Shown here piece by piece: positions 35,222 through 44,040 of a DNA stretch of 64,000 nucleotides. Positions within the stretch are counted from its first letter, which is position 1; the number at the start of each line of letters is the position of its first letter. Both the position numbers and the translations under genes were made by a program. This DNA is from CBDFGQ01 sp965247295 (GTDB lineage: Bacteria > Chloroflexota > Dehalococcoidia > Lucifugimonadales > JAGWBF01). The notes under the pieces are model-generated. The model was given only the letters and a program-made list of their open reading frames with translations. It was not told where the DNA came from and did no database searches. Location: the NCBI GenBank assembly GCA_965247295.1, contig CBDFGQ010000005.1:248001-312000 (forward strand), read 5' to 3'.

Positions 35222-35794
35222 GTGGCGATAGAGACACGAAAACAGCAACTGTTGGTGGACCCGACTACTCAGCCCATAGCCACAAGCTTTTCCGGCGCGC
35301 CAAGGCTAAACGACCTGCGTGGCAAGCGGTTGGGCCTTATTGACGACAGCAAGCCCAACGGCAAGGAACTGCTGGAAGAGTTGGCGGACCTGCTGAAGGT
35401 TAGGTACGGAGTGGCCGATGTTATGTACGATCGCAAGCCATCCGCATCCAAGCCCGCCGATCCCAAGGTAATAGCCAAAATTGGCCAGGGGTGTGACTAC
35501 GCCATTGTAGCCATAGGCGATTGAGGGTCCTGCAGCGCGTGCAGTGTGCACGACGGCATTCACCTGGAGAAGGCCGGTATCCCATCGGCCACCATATGTA
35601 CCGAGCCCTTCGAGGTTACCGCCAAGGCCATGGCACGGATGTGGGGCGCCCCCGATTACCCCGTCATCTACACTTCCCATCCCGTCGGCGGCCTGGACCG
35701 TGAAGGGGTGAGGCGAAGGGCTGAGGAGCTGGCGGACCACGTCGTTGCGGTACTTACGGGAGTCGAGGTCGCCCATCTAGCCCCTACAGGGTAA
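35222..35794 (+). CDS. UGSC family selenoprotein
   Basis: 190 residues if the in-frame TGA at 35522-35524 is read as selenocysteine (Sec101). The codons around it are GGC GAT TGA GGG TCC TGC, giving IGD-U-GSC-SAC, the diagnostic UGSC motif of this family. The frame continues without stop to TAA at 35792-35794 with family-like sequence (HDGIHLEKAGIPSATICTEPF). The GTG start has AGGAGG at proper spacing. A hairpin at 35538-35552 lies where a bacterial SECIS should be. If TGA were a true stop, the first half would be a 100-residue peptide lacking the conserved core. The function is unknown; the U/C pair is redox-like. It needs selABCD elsewhere in the genome. Confidence 0.88.
35538..35552 (+). 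promoter_or_regulatory. Candidate bacterial SECIS hairpin
   Basis: CGTGCA-GTG-TGCACG: six base pairs closed by a GTG loop, about 20 bases after the TGA. Known bacterial SECIS elements place a G-containing apical loop 16-37 bases downstream of the UGA. An overlapping CTGCA...TGCAG stem (35530-35544) is an alternative fold. Confidence 0.7.
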
Positions 35795-35938
35795 GCACCT
35801 GTCTCTCCCCCATGGTCCGGCGCGTGTGAGGACCAGCCTTACCGGCGGTTGCTTATCGCGCTGGCACCGACCCGTTGTCGTTCTGACAGCTGCCAGTACA
35901 CCAGGACCACAGGCATCTTCCCAGGCGAGCGACACGAT

Positions 35939-36523
35939 CTAGCACCGCACGCCCACTTTACCTGGCAGCCTGCGCCTGCGCAGCAGCTCCTTCGCCTTGG
36001 AGCCGGAGAACCAGACCATCTTGCCCGTAATGCTGTCGGTTGAATGCAGGTTCAGCTCGGTGAAGAACTTCAGCAGGAAGAGTCCCGATTCTCGGGGCGT
36101 CAGGGGCGACTGGGGAGAAATGGCCAGCGGAGCGAAGCTCTCGGGGGACTCCAGTATCCCCTTGCTCACCTGCGGGTCATAGCTTTCCCACATGCATGCG
36201 CAAAACAGCACCGGAGGCAGCTCAACACCTGAGTTAAGCCAGTCCCAGTAGTCGCCCAGCCTAGCTCCTGAGACCAGGCTATCACCGTCTCCGTGGCCCA
36301 GGAGCAGGACACAGTTAAAATCGTCGTGGGCCTCCAGGTGGGGCGCCATGTCGGATGGCTGCTCCACCCGGACCGGAGCGTCGCCCGTGAGGCTCAACCC
36401 TCGGCGCGACAGCCGGGCGAACAGAAGGTCGGAGAACTCGTATTCCCAGCCCCGCACGTTCCGCGACGCGTCGATGACAAGGATCGTGGGCCTGCGCGGG
36501 ATGGACACGGAACTCCACAGCAC
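35939..36523 (-). CDS. Caspase/CHAT-like protein
   Basis: 194 residues, no signal peptide. A strand ends in LLLGHGDGD (His about residue 78) and a later strand in VLFCACMWES (Cys about 108-110), the His-then-Cys order and spacing of clan-CD cysteine peptidases such as CHAT domains. The N-terminal strand TILVIDASRN is also compatible. The fold assignment rests on these two motifs. No partner such as a TPR or gasdermin gene is adjacent. Convergent with the UGSC gene. Confidence 0.5.
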   Translation of the reverse strand: MLWSSVSIPRRPTILVIDASRNVRGWEYEFSDLLFARLSRRGLSLTGDAPVRVEQPSDMAPHLEAHDDFNCVLLLGHGDGDSLVSGARLGDYWDWLNSGVELPPVLFCACMWESYDPQVSKGILESPESFAPLAISPQSPLTPRESGLFLLKFFTELNLHSTDSITGKMVWFSGSKAKELLRRRRLPGKVGVRC

Positions 36524-36589
36524 AGATCAACCCCCGGACCCAGAGCCGCCTCATTTAGACCGAGGAGCCCTTGGGAAATGTTCTTAACG

Positions 36590-36763
36590 TCACTTGTGCA
36601 ACGCGATACTCAGGGCATTGGCCTCGTCCTGGTCAAGGAAGTACTCCATGGCCGTGACCACCCCCAATTTTTTCAGGGTGATGACCAGGCGGAAGCGCCC
36701 GTCGTCGCCCTTCTCAAGCTCCAGAGTCTTCGGCTCCCGGGCGATTTGCAAAAGGTTCTCCAC
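36590..36763 (-). CDS. Small hypothetical protein (57 aa)
   Basis: GTG at 36763 to TGA at 36590: a compact alpha/beta composition (FRLVITLKKLGVVTAMEYFL, then DQDEANALSIALHK). A GGGGG tract lies upstream. It is too short to place in a family but reads as real coding sequence. Confidence 0.45.
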   Translation of the reverse strand: MENLLQIAREPKTLELEKGDDGRFRLVITLKKLGVVTAMEYFLDQDEANALSIALHK

Positions 36764-36892
36764 TCTATGCCCCCGCTGGCGGCCCTGAGGTCTTCGGATT
36801 AACCAACCCCACCGCCGCTTAAGTGTACCAGTAGCCGGCTAACGACGACAAGCACAGTGGTCAAGATATGGTGTCGGCATTTACCTTCAGCA

Positions 36893-38125
36893 TTATTGGC
36901 CCACACGCTGGTCCTCCCATTCCGCTGCCAGGTGGGGGTAGCGGCCCTCCAGCAGGGAGATGTGGTTAGGCGTCAGGAGCGGCACGGGCAGGCCCCGCAA
37001 GGCGTCCTCGAGTTCAGGGGAAGGCTCGTAGCCCCAGAGAGAACCTGCTCCGACTCCCTTGCCCTGGACCAGCACCTTGAAATCGCCCATGCCCGCCGGC
37101 CTGACGATGTCCAGCATGGCCATACGGTTGGCCTCCACCTCCCGCTGCTTCAGCCCTTGGTTTCGCAGACGGTCTAGAAACTGGAACAGGCCCAGGTTAC
37201 GCAGGAATTCCCGCTGGATGCTGAAGCCGACGGGGTCCAGCCCGTTGCTAATTCCAGCATTTATCAGGGAAGTGAAGTCCACCTGAGACGTCATGTCCTG
37301 CTCGCCGATATGCCGGTACGGGTCGTCGGTCTGGGTGTGCCTGTAGAAGCAGGTAAAGGTGCCCCTCCTGCGCTGGCGGGAGTAGAGCTCCCTAGCCGGA
37401 TGACCATAGTCTACGGTCAGCAGGAATCCCCTATCGAGGGCCGCTGATAGCTCCTCCATCCATGGCACGAGGGCCAGGTTTATTTCGGCGCTGAAGCCAT
37501 CGGGCAGAGACAGTTCGAGGGACTCCAGGCGCGCTTGCAGGGCGGGGGTGGAAGGGCTGTCCAGCACCTCAGTCAGCTGTCCATCCTGGACGGCCACGTA
37601 AATCTCCTTCAACGTGGCATCCTGCACCACCACCCGGTGCACCGGGAAGGAGTCCAGCAGCTCGTTGGAGAGACAGCAGCCCGTTATCCCGCGCAGTGGG
37701 ACTCCCCGGCTGGCCAGGCGCGCTACCAGGCTTCTAGACCCAGCCGCCGATTGGCCCTCGACACCGGGGGAAGGATGGCGGTCCAGGCACAGGTAGCGAA
37801 GGGAGTCACGGAACTCTGGCGGCAGGTGAACGCTGTAGGAGATAAGGTCGTGGCAAAGGAGACCGTCTCCCGCTCCCATCTCCACCAGCCAGAATGGAGA
37901 TGGGCAGTCCAGCAGGCGCCACATCTGGAAGACTTGCAGGCACAGAAGGGCCCCAAATGCCGGATGGGCGCTGGGTGATGTATAGTAGTCGCCCCCCGCT
38001 CCCACGTTGTCTCGGCGGCTGTAATAGCCCCCGACGGGCCAGTAAAGGGCCAGCTCCATGAACTCGGCGAAGGTAATCCTGCCCCGCTCTTCGATTCGCC
38101 TCCGTATCTCCTGTTCCACGTGCAC
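36893..38125 (-). CDS. MidA/NDUFAF7-like SAM-dependent methyltransferase
   Basis: 410 residues from GTG 38125; the open frame extends further but would overlap the citrate synthase gene. The N-terminus shows ITFAEFMELALYWPVGGYYS, then DYYTSPSAHPAFGALL, the SAM motif LVEMGAGDGLL, and SNELLDSFPVHRV with LLTVDYGHPARELYS. These are hallmarks of the MidA (DUF185) methyltransferases, which in mitochondria methylate an arginine of complex I subunit NDUFS2. It follows citrate synthase with a hairpin between. Confidence 0.9.
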   Translation of the reverse strand: MHVEQEIRRRIEERGRITFAEFMELALYWPVGGYYSRRDNVGAGGDYYTSPSAHPAFGALLCLQVFQMWRLLDCPSPFWLVEMGAGDGLLCHDLISYSVHLPPEFRDSLRYLCLDRHPSPGVEGQSAAGSRSLVARLASRGVPLRGITGCCLSNELLDSFPVHRVVVQDATLKEIYVAVQDGQLTEVLDSPSTPALQARLESLELSLPDGFSAEINLALVPWMEELSAALDRGFLLTVDYGHPARELYSRQRRRGTFTCFYRHTQTDDPYRHIGEQDMTSQVDFTSLINAGISNGLDPVGFSIQREFLRNLGLFQFLDRLRNQGLKQREVEANRMAMLDIVRPAGMGDFKVLVQGKGVGAGSLWGYEPSPELEDALRGLPVPLLTPNHISLLEGRYPHLAAEWEDQRVGQ

Positions 38126-38150
38126 TGAGAATAACCCAGGTAATAAATTC

Positions 38151-38168
38151 GGGGGCCCCAAGGCCCCC
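38151..38168 (-). terminator. Strong GC hairpin after citrate synthase
   Basis: Minus strand GGGGGCC-TTGG-GGCCCCC, then GAATTTATTA. A 7-bp all-GC stem 44 bases after the gltA stop; the T-rich tail is imperfect. It may terminate or attenuate read-through into the MidA-like gene. Confidence 0.5.
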
Positions 38169-38211
38169 TGTCGGTCACTCACATCGGTTTGAGCTGCTTC
38201 CCTACCGTCCG

Positions 38212-39354
38212 CTATCCCCGCTGCTCGATGGGGACGTACTCCAGGTCCATCGGGCCCGTGTAATCGAGGAGCGGCCGTATCAGGATGTTGTCCTTGTACT
38301 GCTCGACACACTGGAGTGTCCAGCCGGGTATTCGGCCCAGGGCGAAGATACAAATGAACAGGTCATCGGGAATGCCCAGGAGGTAGTAGATGGAGCCGGC
38401 AAAGAAGTCAACGTTGACGTAGATGCCCTTTGCCCTGTAGGGCACCATGATCTTTTCCTCCAGGTACCTCAGGATCTGGAACCAGTGGGGCTGCCCCATC
38501 TTGTCACTCAGCAGTCGTGACCGATCACGAAGGTGGCGGGCCCGTGGGTCCTCGGCCTTGTAGACGCGGTGGCCAAAGCCCATGATCCGGCCCCCGGCGT
38601 CCAGAATCTTCCTGGCATACTCGTCGGCATTCTCGGGCTGGCCGATGTCTATGGCCATCTTCATGACCTCTTCGGCGGCCCCACCATGCCAGGGCCCCTT
38701 CAGCACGCCGATTCCGGCGACGACGGCGGAGTGCAGATCCGACAGGGTCGAAGCCACAACCCTGGCGCCAAAGGCGGAGGCGTTGGCGCTGTGCTCGGCG
38801 TGGAGTATGAAGTCCACGTCCATCAGCGCCTGGGTCTCCTCGTCGGGGTCTTCCCCGGTAAGCATGTACAGGAAGTTTCCCGCGTGGCTGAGACTGGGGT
38901 TTGGCGCCACAGGTTGCAGGCCCCGTCTCAGCCTATGGTGTGCGGCGACGATGGTGGGACCCATTGCCGTAAGGCGAACGCCCTTCCGGATGGTGGCCTC
39001 CACCGAGTTGTCCGTCACCTCGGAATCGAAGGCGGATAGAACAGAGACCCCGGTGCGGAGGGCGTCCATTGGGTGGCTATCCTTTACCACGTCCAGGACC
39101 TGGATCACCCCATCGGGGAGTTCCCGGTTGGCACGAAGAACGGCGTCGAACTCATCCAGTTGCTTCCTGGTGGGCAGGTCTCCGTACAGGAGAAGGTAGA
39201 CAACCTCCTCGAAGGTGGACTTTTCTGCAAGGTCGTGGATGTTGTAGCCGCGATAGAGTAGCTTCCCTGCCTGCCCATCTACATAGCTGGCCTCACTGGT
39301 GTCTATGTAGACGTCCTTTAGTCCTCGGCGAAGCTGTACATCCCCGGCTGCCAT
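38212..39354 (-). CDS. gltA: Citrate synthase
   Basis: 380 residues from ATG 39354 (GGAGGA 6 bases upstream; a GTG at 39360 is less well placed). It condenses oxaloacetate and acetyl-CoA in the TCA cycle. The catalytic residues are present: His223 (GPWHGGAAEEV), His262 (GFGHRVYK) and Asp316 (VNVDFF). Length and motifs fit the short bacterial/archaeal type, which may also use propionyl-CoA. The usual GP(L)HGGA is GPWHGGA here. Confidence 0.95.
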   Translation of the reverse strand: MAAGDVQLRRGLKDVYIDTSEASYVDGQAGKLLYRGYNIHDLAEKSTFEEVVYLLLYGDLPTRKQLDEFDAVLRANRELPDGVIQVLDVVKDSHPMDALRTGVSVLSAFDSEVTDNSVEATIRKGVRLTAMGPTIVAAHHRLRRGLQPVAPNPSLSHAGNFLYMLTGEDPDEETQALMDVDFILHAEHSANASAFGARVVASTLSDLHSAVVAGIGVLKGPWHGGAAEEVMKMAIDIGQPENADEYARKILDAGGRIMGFGHRVYKAEDPRARHLRDRSRLLSDKMGQPHWFQILRYLEEKIMVPYRAKGIYVNVDFFAGSIYYLLGIPDDLFICIFALGRIPGWTLQCVEQYKDNILIRPLLDYTGPMDLEYVPIEQRG

Positions 39355-39360
39355 GGCCAC

Positions 39361-39714
39361 TCCTCCTTACCGGATACCCGATATCCTGGCGAGCCGCCTA
39401 CCCTGGAGAAAGTTAGTCCAACAGTCCCACACGACCCTCAGATAAGAAAAAGAAGGGACCCGTCGGTGGCCCAGATGGTGTAGCATTACGTCGGAGTTCA
39501 GTGTGGTTAGTCACACCTAAAACGGGACCCATTGTGCCAGGCAAGCCCCAAAGACGGACCATACCACAGATTCAGTGGGATTCTACCATCGGTTACCAGG
39601 GGTGTCAACCTGAGGAGCGGCATGTGGGGCCTCAACGGCTCGGGACGGCCACGGGTGGTCCCGGCGGCTCCAGGCCGGCGGGACCACAGCTACTGCCATA
39701 TCACGCGCCGGCGT
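39361..39714. other. Intergenic region upstream of gltA
   Basis: 354 bases. A TGGTAGAAT extended -10-like sequence lies at 39590-39598 on the minus strand, a plausible gltA promoter with a long leader. Nothing else was recognised. Confidence 0.4.
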
Positions 39715-41712
39715 CTAGTCATGTGCCGACGCCGGCTGGGCCTGGAGTCGGGCTCCCTCTAGATTGCCGAGGTGGAGGTCGTACCAGGCCAGGGTACGTC
39801 GCAGGTACTCCTCTCTCAGCTTGGGATGGCCGGAGCGGAGGAAGGAGTGAGAGCATCCAGGAAATCGGACGAACTCCACCTTTTTGCCCAGGCGCTTCAG
39901 GGTGACGAAATACTCCTCGCTCTGTGCGATAGGACACCTCGCATCGGCCTCCCCGTGGAGCAGGAGCACCGGTGTCTCCACCCTCGGGGCATGGGTGAGG
40001 GGAGAGCGCTCCCCCAGCACAGATTCGGCATCCATCGGCATTCCACCCCACTGCATCTCCCCAAAGCTCACACCGATGTCGGATGTACCATACATGCTGA
40101 GCAGGTTTATGCACGGGGCACCCACCACGGCTGCGCTGAACCTGGTATCATGGCCCACTATCCAGCTGCTCATGTACCCGCCGTAGCTGTAGCCATGTAG
40201 ACCCAGGCGCGAGGGGTCTACATAGGGCCGGGAGCACACTTCCTCCACCGCAGCAATGATGTCCAGGTAATCCTCCCCACCCCAATCACGCAGCACCGCC
40301 TTCACGAACTGTGCGCCGTAGGTGGACGACCCCCGGGGATTGACGCAAAGAACGAGATATCCTGCCGTGGCCAGTATCTGTTGTACGGAATTGAAGGCGT
40401 CGTAGAAGGAACCATGGGGACCCCCGTGAATGTCCACCACCAGCGGGTACCTCTGGCCGGAATCGAAGTCGGGTGGGAACAGAAGGCGGCTCTCAATATC
40501 CACGCCCCCTCGACTCAGGATGAACTTCTCAAGGCGTGCCGCCGGGTGCTCGGTGAAATAGGTCTCGTTGTAGCGGGTCAGCCGCCGCTGGGAACCGCCG
40601 GCCACATCTACGAGATTCAGGTCACCGAGGGAGGCGGGACCAGTCTCAACCACAGCCGCCGTCTTTCCCCCGTCATCATAGGTCACCGCGCTGATCTGGA
40701 CGGCTCCACCCACAACCCTGCGCATCTCGCCTCCCTCCACCCGCACCTCCACCAAGTACGACTCCCCTCTCGCATCGGCGATGAACAGGATGGTGCCATC
40801 CTCCCTCCAATGCAGCGGGGGCGGCGGCTGGATAGGGGCGAAACCGGCCACCGGCTTTATGGAGTCGTCCGTAAGCCGCCGGGGAGGCCGGCCCGGCTCC
40901 AGGATGAACAGCCACCCTTGCCAGGCGGCGCCGATCTCATCGTCGTCCGACCCAACCACCGCCAGCCGGGAGCCATCGGGGGACCATGTAAGCGCCGCCA
41001 CGCTGGACAGGCCCTGAGACCACCCTACGGCTTCCCCTCCACCGGCAGGGACCACGTAGGCCTCCGAGTGGGGAACCAAGTCCCGGTCGTTCCGGCGGCC
41101 GGAAATAAAGGCCACTTTGGCCCCGTCGGGAGACCAGACGGGCGTCCTGTCATCCCAGTCGCCGTCGGTTAGCTGGCCCGACTCACCACCCCCAACCCCA
41201 ACGGTGAACACGTGGCTGTGGGCGTCTCCCCTCCAGCCGATGGTGTCCCCGCGGTACTGAATCCGCCGCACGACTCGCACACGGGGATCAACCTTGGCGT
41301 CGTGGTCGTCGGGTAATCGGTCCGGGTCGACATCGGAAACGAGCGCCAGACTATCGGAGTCGGGGGACCATGTGAACTCGCTTACTCCGCCGGGCAGGTC
41401 GGTGAGCTGTCGACCCTCGCCCCCCGAGGCGGGTATGAGCCATATCTGCCGCCGGTCCTTCTGGTCGGGGCGCAAGAAGGCAATGGTCCCACCGTCCGGA
41501 GAGAACCTGGGACTGCCGTCCTTGGTGCCCTGGGTGAACGTGGCGGGCCTGGCGCCAGGGAGGACCATACGCATGACCTGGGAGACAGTCTCCATGGTCG
41601 TATCATCCACCGTCGATTTGACGAATGCCAGGCTCGTACCGTCCGGCGAGATCGTAGGCGCCGAGACGGTGGTGACGTGGTAGATGTGGTCCGGAGTTAT
41701 CGGGCTGGACAT
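39715..41712 (-). CDS. S9 family peptidase (acylaminoacyl-peptidase-like)
   Basis: 665 residues: N-terminal seven-bladed propeller-like part (residues 15-385, repeated SPDG motifs), then an alpha/beta-hydrolase domain with oxyanion HGGPHGSFYDAF, nucleophile Ser509 in GYSYGG, Asp590 in HGEADARCPI and His622 in GCSHSF. No signal peptide, so cytosolic: it hydrolyses short peptides or N-acyl peptides small enough to enter the propeller. A TGCTATACT extended -10 at 41750-41758 gives it its own promoter. Confidence 0.92.
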   Translation of the reverse strand: MSSPITPDHIYHVTTVSAPTISPDGTSLAFVKSTVDDTTMETVSQVMRMVLPGARPATFTQGTKDGSPRFSPDGGTIAFLRPDQKDRRQIWLIPASGGEGRQLTDLPGGVSEFTWSPDSDSLALVSDVDPDRLPDDHDAKVDPRVRVVRRIQYRGDTIGWRGDAHSHVFTVGVGGGESGQLTDGDWDDRTPVWSPDGAKVAFISGRRNDRDLVPHSEAYVVPAGGGEAVGWSQGLSSVAALTWSPDGSRLAVVGSDDDEIGAAWQGWLFILEPGRPPRRLTDDSIKPVAGFAPIQPPPPLHWREDGTILFIADARGESYLVEVRVEGGEMRRVVGGAVQISAVTYDDGGKTAAVVETGPASLGDLNLVDVAGGSQRRLTRYNETYFTEHPAARLEKFILSRGGVDIESRLLFPPDFDSGQRYPLVVDIHGGPHGSFYDAFNSVQQILATAGYLVLCVNPRGSSTYGAQFVKAVLRDWGGEDYLDIIAAVEEVCSRPYVDPSRLGLHGYSYGGYMSSWIVGHDTRFSAAVVGAPCINLLSMYGTSDIGVSFGEMQWGGMPMDAESVLGERSPLTHAPRVETPVLLLHGEADARCPIAQSEEYFVTLKRLGKKVEFVRFPGCSHSFLRSGHPKLREEYLRRTLAWYDLHLGNLEGARLQAQPASAHD

Positions 41713-41749
41713 GATGGATTACCTCAAGAGCCGGGTCTGGGTACGGGCG

Positions 41750-41758
41750 AGTATAGCA
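41750..41758 (-). promoter_or_regulatory. Extended -10 promoter element for the S9 peptidase
   Basis: TGCTATACT on the minus strand, about 40 bases before the start codon at 41712. Confidence 0.45.
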
Positions 41759-41937
41759 ACGGGGTGGAACGCTGTCAAAGGTCGGTTCGCGGCCCGGGGG
41801 AGCCTATCGCTCATTACCGTGGGACCGCAAAATAGGCAGGAACGCCCCACACATCTACCGGGAAACGGCGGGAGGCTGCCACTTGACATGGAACGACGGT
41901 AAGCCTATCTTCTACACAAACGCATGAGAGAGGTGTG

Positions 41938-42078
41938 ATGGAAGGGTACTGCTTCAAGTGCAGAGCCAAGCGGCAGGTGAAGAACTCCGTCCAGTTGAGG
42001 ATGAAGAACGGAAGGGTAAGGACCGAGGGCTACTGCCAGACCTGTAACACGAAGATCTCGACGTTGGGAAAGGCCTAG
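41938..42078 (+). CDS. Small zinc-ribbon protein (DUF5679-like)
   Basis: 46 residues from ATG 41938 with GAGAGAGG upstream. Two CxxC pairs (GYCFKC, GYCQTC) about 30 residues apart and a basic middle (KRQVKNSVQLRMKNG) form a zinc ribbon. It resembles the short DUF5679-type proteins common in Chloroflexota and Actinobacteria. A nucleic-acid contact is likely but unproven. Confidence 0.7.
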   Translation: MEGYCFKCRAKRQVKNSVQLRMKNGRVRTEGYCQTCNTKISTLGKA

Positions 42079-42126
42079 GGGGATCCCAACGCCACTAGGT
42101 GTCTCTGGCACCGGGAGCCACTTCGG

Positions 42127-43048
42127 TCAACCTCGTATCGGGATATCCGAAAACAGGTCGTCTTCTGAGCCTCCCTGCGGCGGCGGTTCTGCCCTCACGA
42201 GGTATTCGGTAGAGAGGAAGCGCACCCTTATGTCCTCCGGTATCCAGGCAAATGGCTGATTGCCCTGGGTGGGGACAAGATCTGGGTACGGTGGCACCGC
42301 GCCGCCGCCTCCTTTCGCTCTACGAAATTGCCCACATCCAACACTGTCGTAACGTCCTCATCGGCCACGCCGATGGACTCGGGGTCCAGGTCCGTGAAGT
42401 CAGACTGGATACCCGCGTCTATCATGGCCTGCCGAAACGCCCTGACCATGCTGCGCGGGACGGTGGCACCGGGAAGACAGCGTAGTATAGCTTGAGGGGC
42501 CGGTAAGGCTCTGTATCCTGCGCCGAAGCTTCAACGTGTTCCCCGCCATCACGGGCGGCGGCAAAGGCCCTCCGCGTAGCGTGATGTATCAGGATATGGT
42601 CTGGATGGCCATAGCCTCCGTTGGGATCGAAGGTCACCACGACCTGGGGCCGTGTTTCGCGGATAATCTTCAGAACCCTGCCCGACACTTCCTGCAAATC
42701 GGCCCGGCACAGCGCTTCGGGATGCTCGTTGTCCTGAGTCCCGGCCATCCCTGAATCTCTGTACCCTAGTATAAAAAGGTCGTTGACTCCGAGCGCCTCG
42801 CACGCAGCCCTCAATTCCCCTTCCCTCACCTGGGCCAGGTTTTCAGGGGTTGCGAGGGAGGGATCGCTGATCTCTCCGACCTCGCCGCGCGTCGCACAGA
42901 TGAGCGAGACCTGGACGCCCTCCGAAGCGTATTTGGCCAGGAGGCCCCCACAGCCAAAGGTCTCGTCATCGGGATGAGCCAGGACGGCCAGCAGGCGCCG
43001 TCTAACCAAAGCAGACTTCGGTAGAACCCCATCCGCACGTCGGGTCAT
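42127..43048 (-). pseudogene. PIG-L/LmbE-family deacetylase, two frameshifts
   Basis: N-terminal frame from ATG 43048 shows the zinc motifs AHPDDE and GYGHPDHI of GlcNAc-PI/mycothiol-type deacetylases. At about 42470 (CCCGG) the frame changes and continues with RSMVRAFRQAMIDAG to VERKEAAARCHRTQI. At about 42265 (CCCC) it changes again, continuing QGNQPFAWIPEDIRVRF to a TGA at 42127. Each join needs one base. The three parts add up to one normal-length protein that would deacetylate an N-acetylated sugar conjugate. Assembly indels or real decay are both possible. Confidence 0.8.
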
Positions 43049-43103
43049 TGGGTTGCGTCGTCATGGTCAACTCTCATCCCCTTGGGTCATGGATGGCATT
43101 CAG

Positions 43104-43421
43104 CTACCTTATGGTAAAGTTCTCCGCCTCGGCGTAGTGTATCATCTCGTGTAGCTTCTTCTCCCACGGTGGGAACCAGGACTGGGCCTCGGGATTTCCC
43201 ATGGCAAGGCTGTAGACTTTCTCAAACGCCCCGAAGTCGTCGGCCTCATCCTCCGTTACAACCCTGTCCGATCGGCCACTCATGTAGTCCGTGAGCAAAC
43301 GAGACTTGACGTCTACCCCCGAGAAGTGTGCAAGCTGTTTGTACCCCTCCTGAAGGTGCTTCACCAGCTGGTCCGCCATGCCGACCTTTGCGTAAAATAC
43401 CCTACGATGCACGATAGCCAT
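43104..43421 (-). CDS. Antibiotic-biosynthesis-monooxygenase-fold (NIPSNAP-like) protein
   Basis: 105 residues from ATG 43421 (GAGGAGG 6 bases upstream). Begins MAIVHRRVFYAKVGMADQLV, the first strand of a ferredoxin-like dimeric alpha/beta barrel, and ends with LHEMIHYAEAENFTIR. Small proteins of this fold act as monooxygenases, heme-degrading enzymes or lipid-associated dimers. The role here is unknown. Confidence 0.7.
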   Translation of the reverse strand: MAIVHRRVFYAKVGMADQLVKHLQEGYKQLAHFSGVDVKSRLLTDYMSGRSDRVVTEDEADDFGAFEKVYSLAMGNPEAQSWFPPWEKKLHEMIHYAEAENFTIR

Positions 43422-43859
43422 GCCGGTCCTCCTCGACTCATCCGTATTCAAGTACCGCGACATTTTGGCACTCGTGGCAGCATCCCGTCAAGGGAGCGTA
43501 CTCGTTCAGTACAGATGAGACAGGGATAGTAGGACCAACCCTTGGCGACGCTCTTTAAGATACTGGGCTGGGATTCGCCCGTGCAAGCGATCATCGCTCC
43601 CCTCTCGGCCGGCTTCCGCCGCGGAACGGGGTTGGACTGACACGGCGGGTTCACACATCCTCCTTTGACGGTCCATATCATAAGAGAGAGACGTCAGGGA
43701 CGCCGCCTTCGCGCTTCCACCGGCACCGGGTGCCGCGCGATACCTCAGAGATGATGGCGCCGCGTCGAACGAGCGGGGGGTTGCACCATCTCCGGTTGGA
43801 CACAACGTCGGTCCTCACCATGAGCATGGTGCTGGTTATCTCGCGGCTGATAACGGTAG
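43422..43859. other. Intergenic, nothing firmly recognised
   Basis: About 440 bases. A short stretch (LTMSMVLVISRLITV, + frame near 43830) is hydrophobic but has no start or family match. Confidence 0.4.
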
Positions 43860-43997
43860 ACCTCCATACCCGCCATCCGGCGCGAGAGGGGAATCTTTAA
43901 CGAGGAGCTGGAGCCAAGGGCCCACCTGATGGCCGGCATACAGGACGACACAGTGGCCGACGCCCTGTACTACAGGGACCTGGAAAGACTGGGATGA
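43860..43997 (+). pseudogene. C-terminal fragment of an unidentified protein
   Basis: An open frame after a TAG at 43857 codes RRERGIFNEELEPRAHLMAG, then DDTVADALYYRDLERLG and a TGA. It reads as coding sequence but has no start codon before an internal ATG. It ends 43 bases before the ArlF/G-like gene. The family is not recognised. Confidence 0.3.
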
Positions 43998-44040
43998 GTG
44001 GTGGGAAAGGACCTCACCGGGAACTCATTGTGCCTAAATC

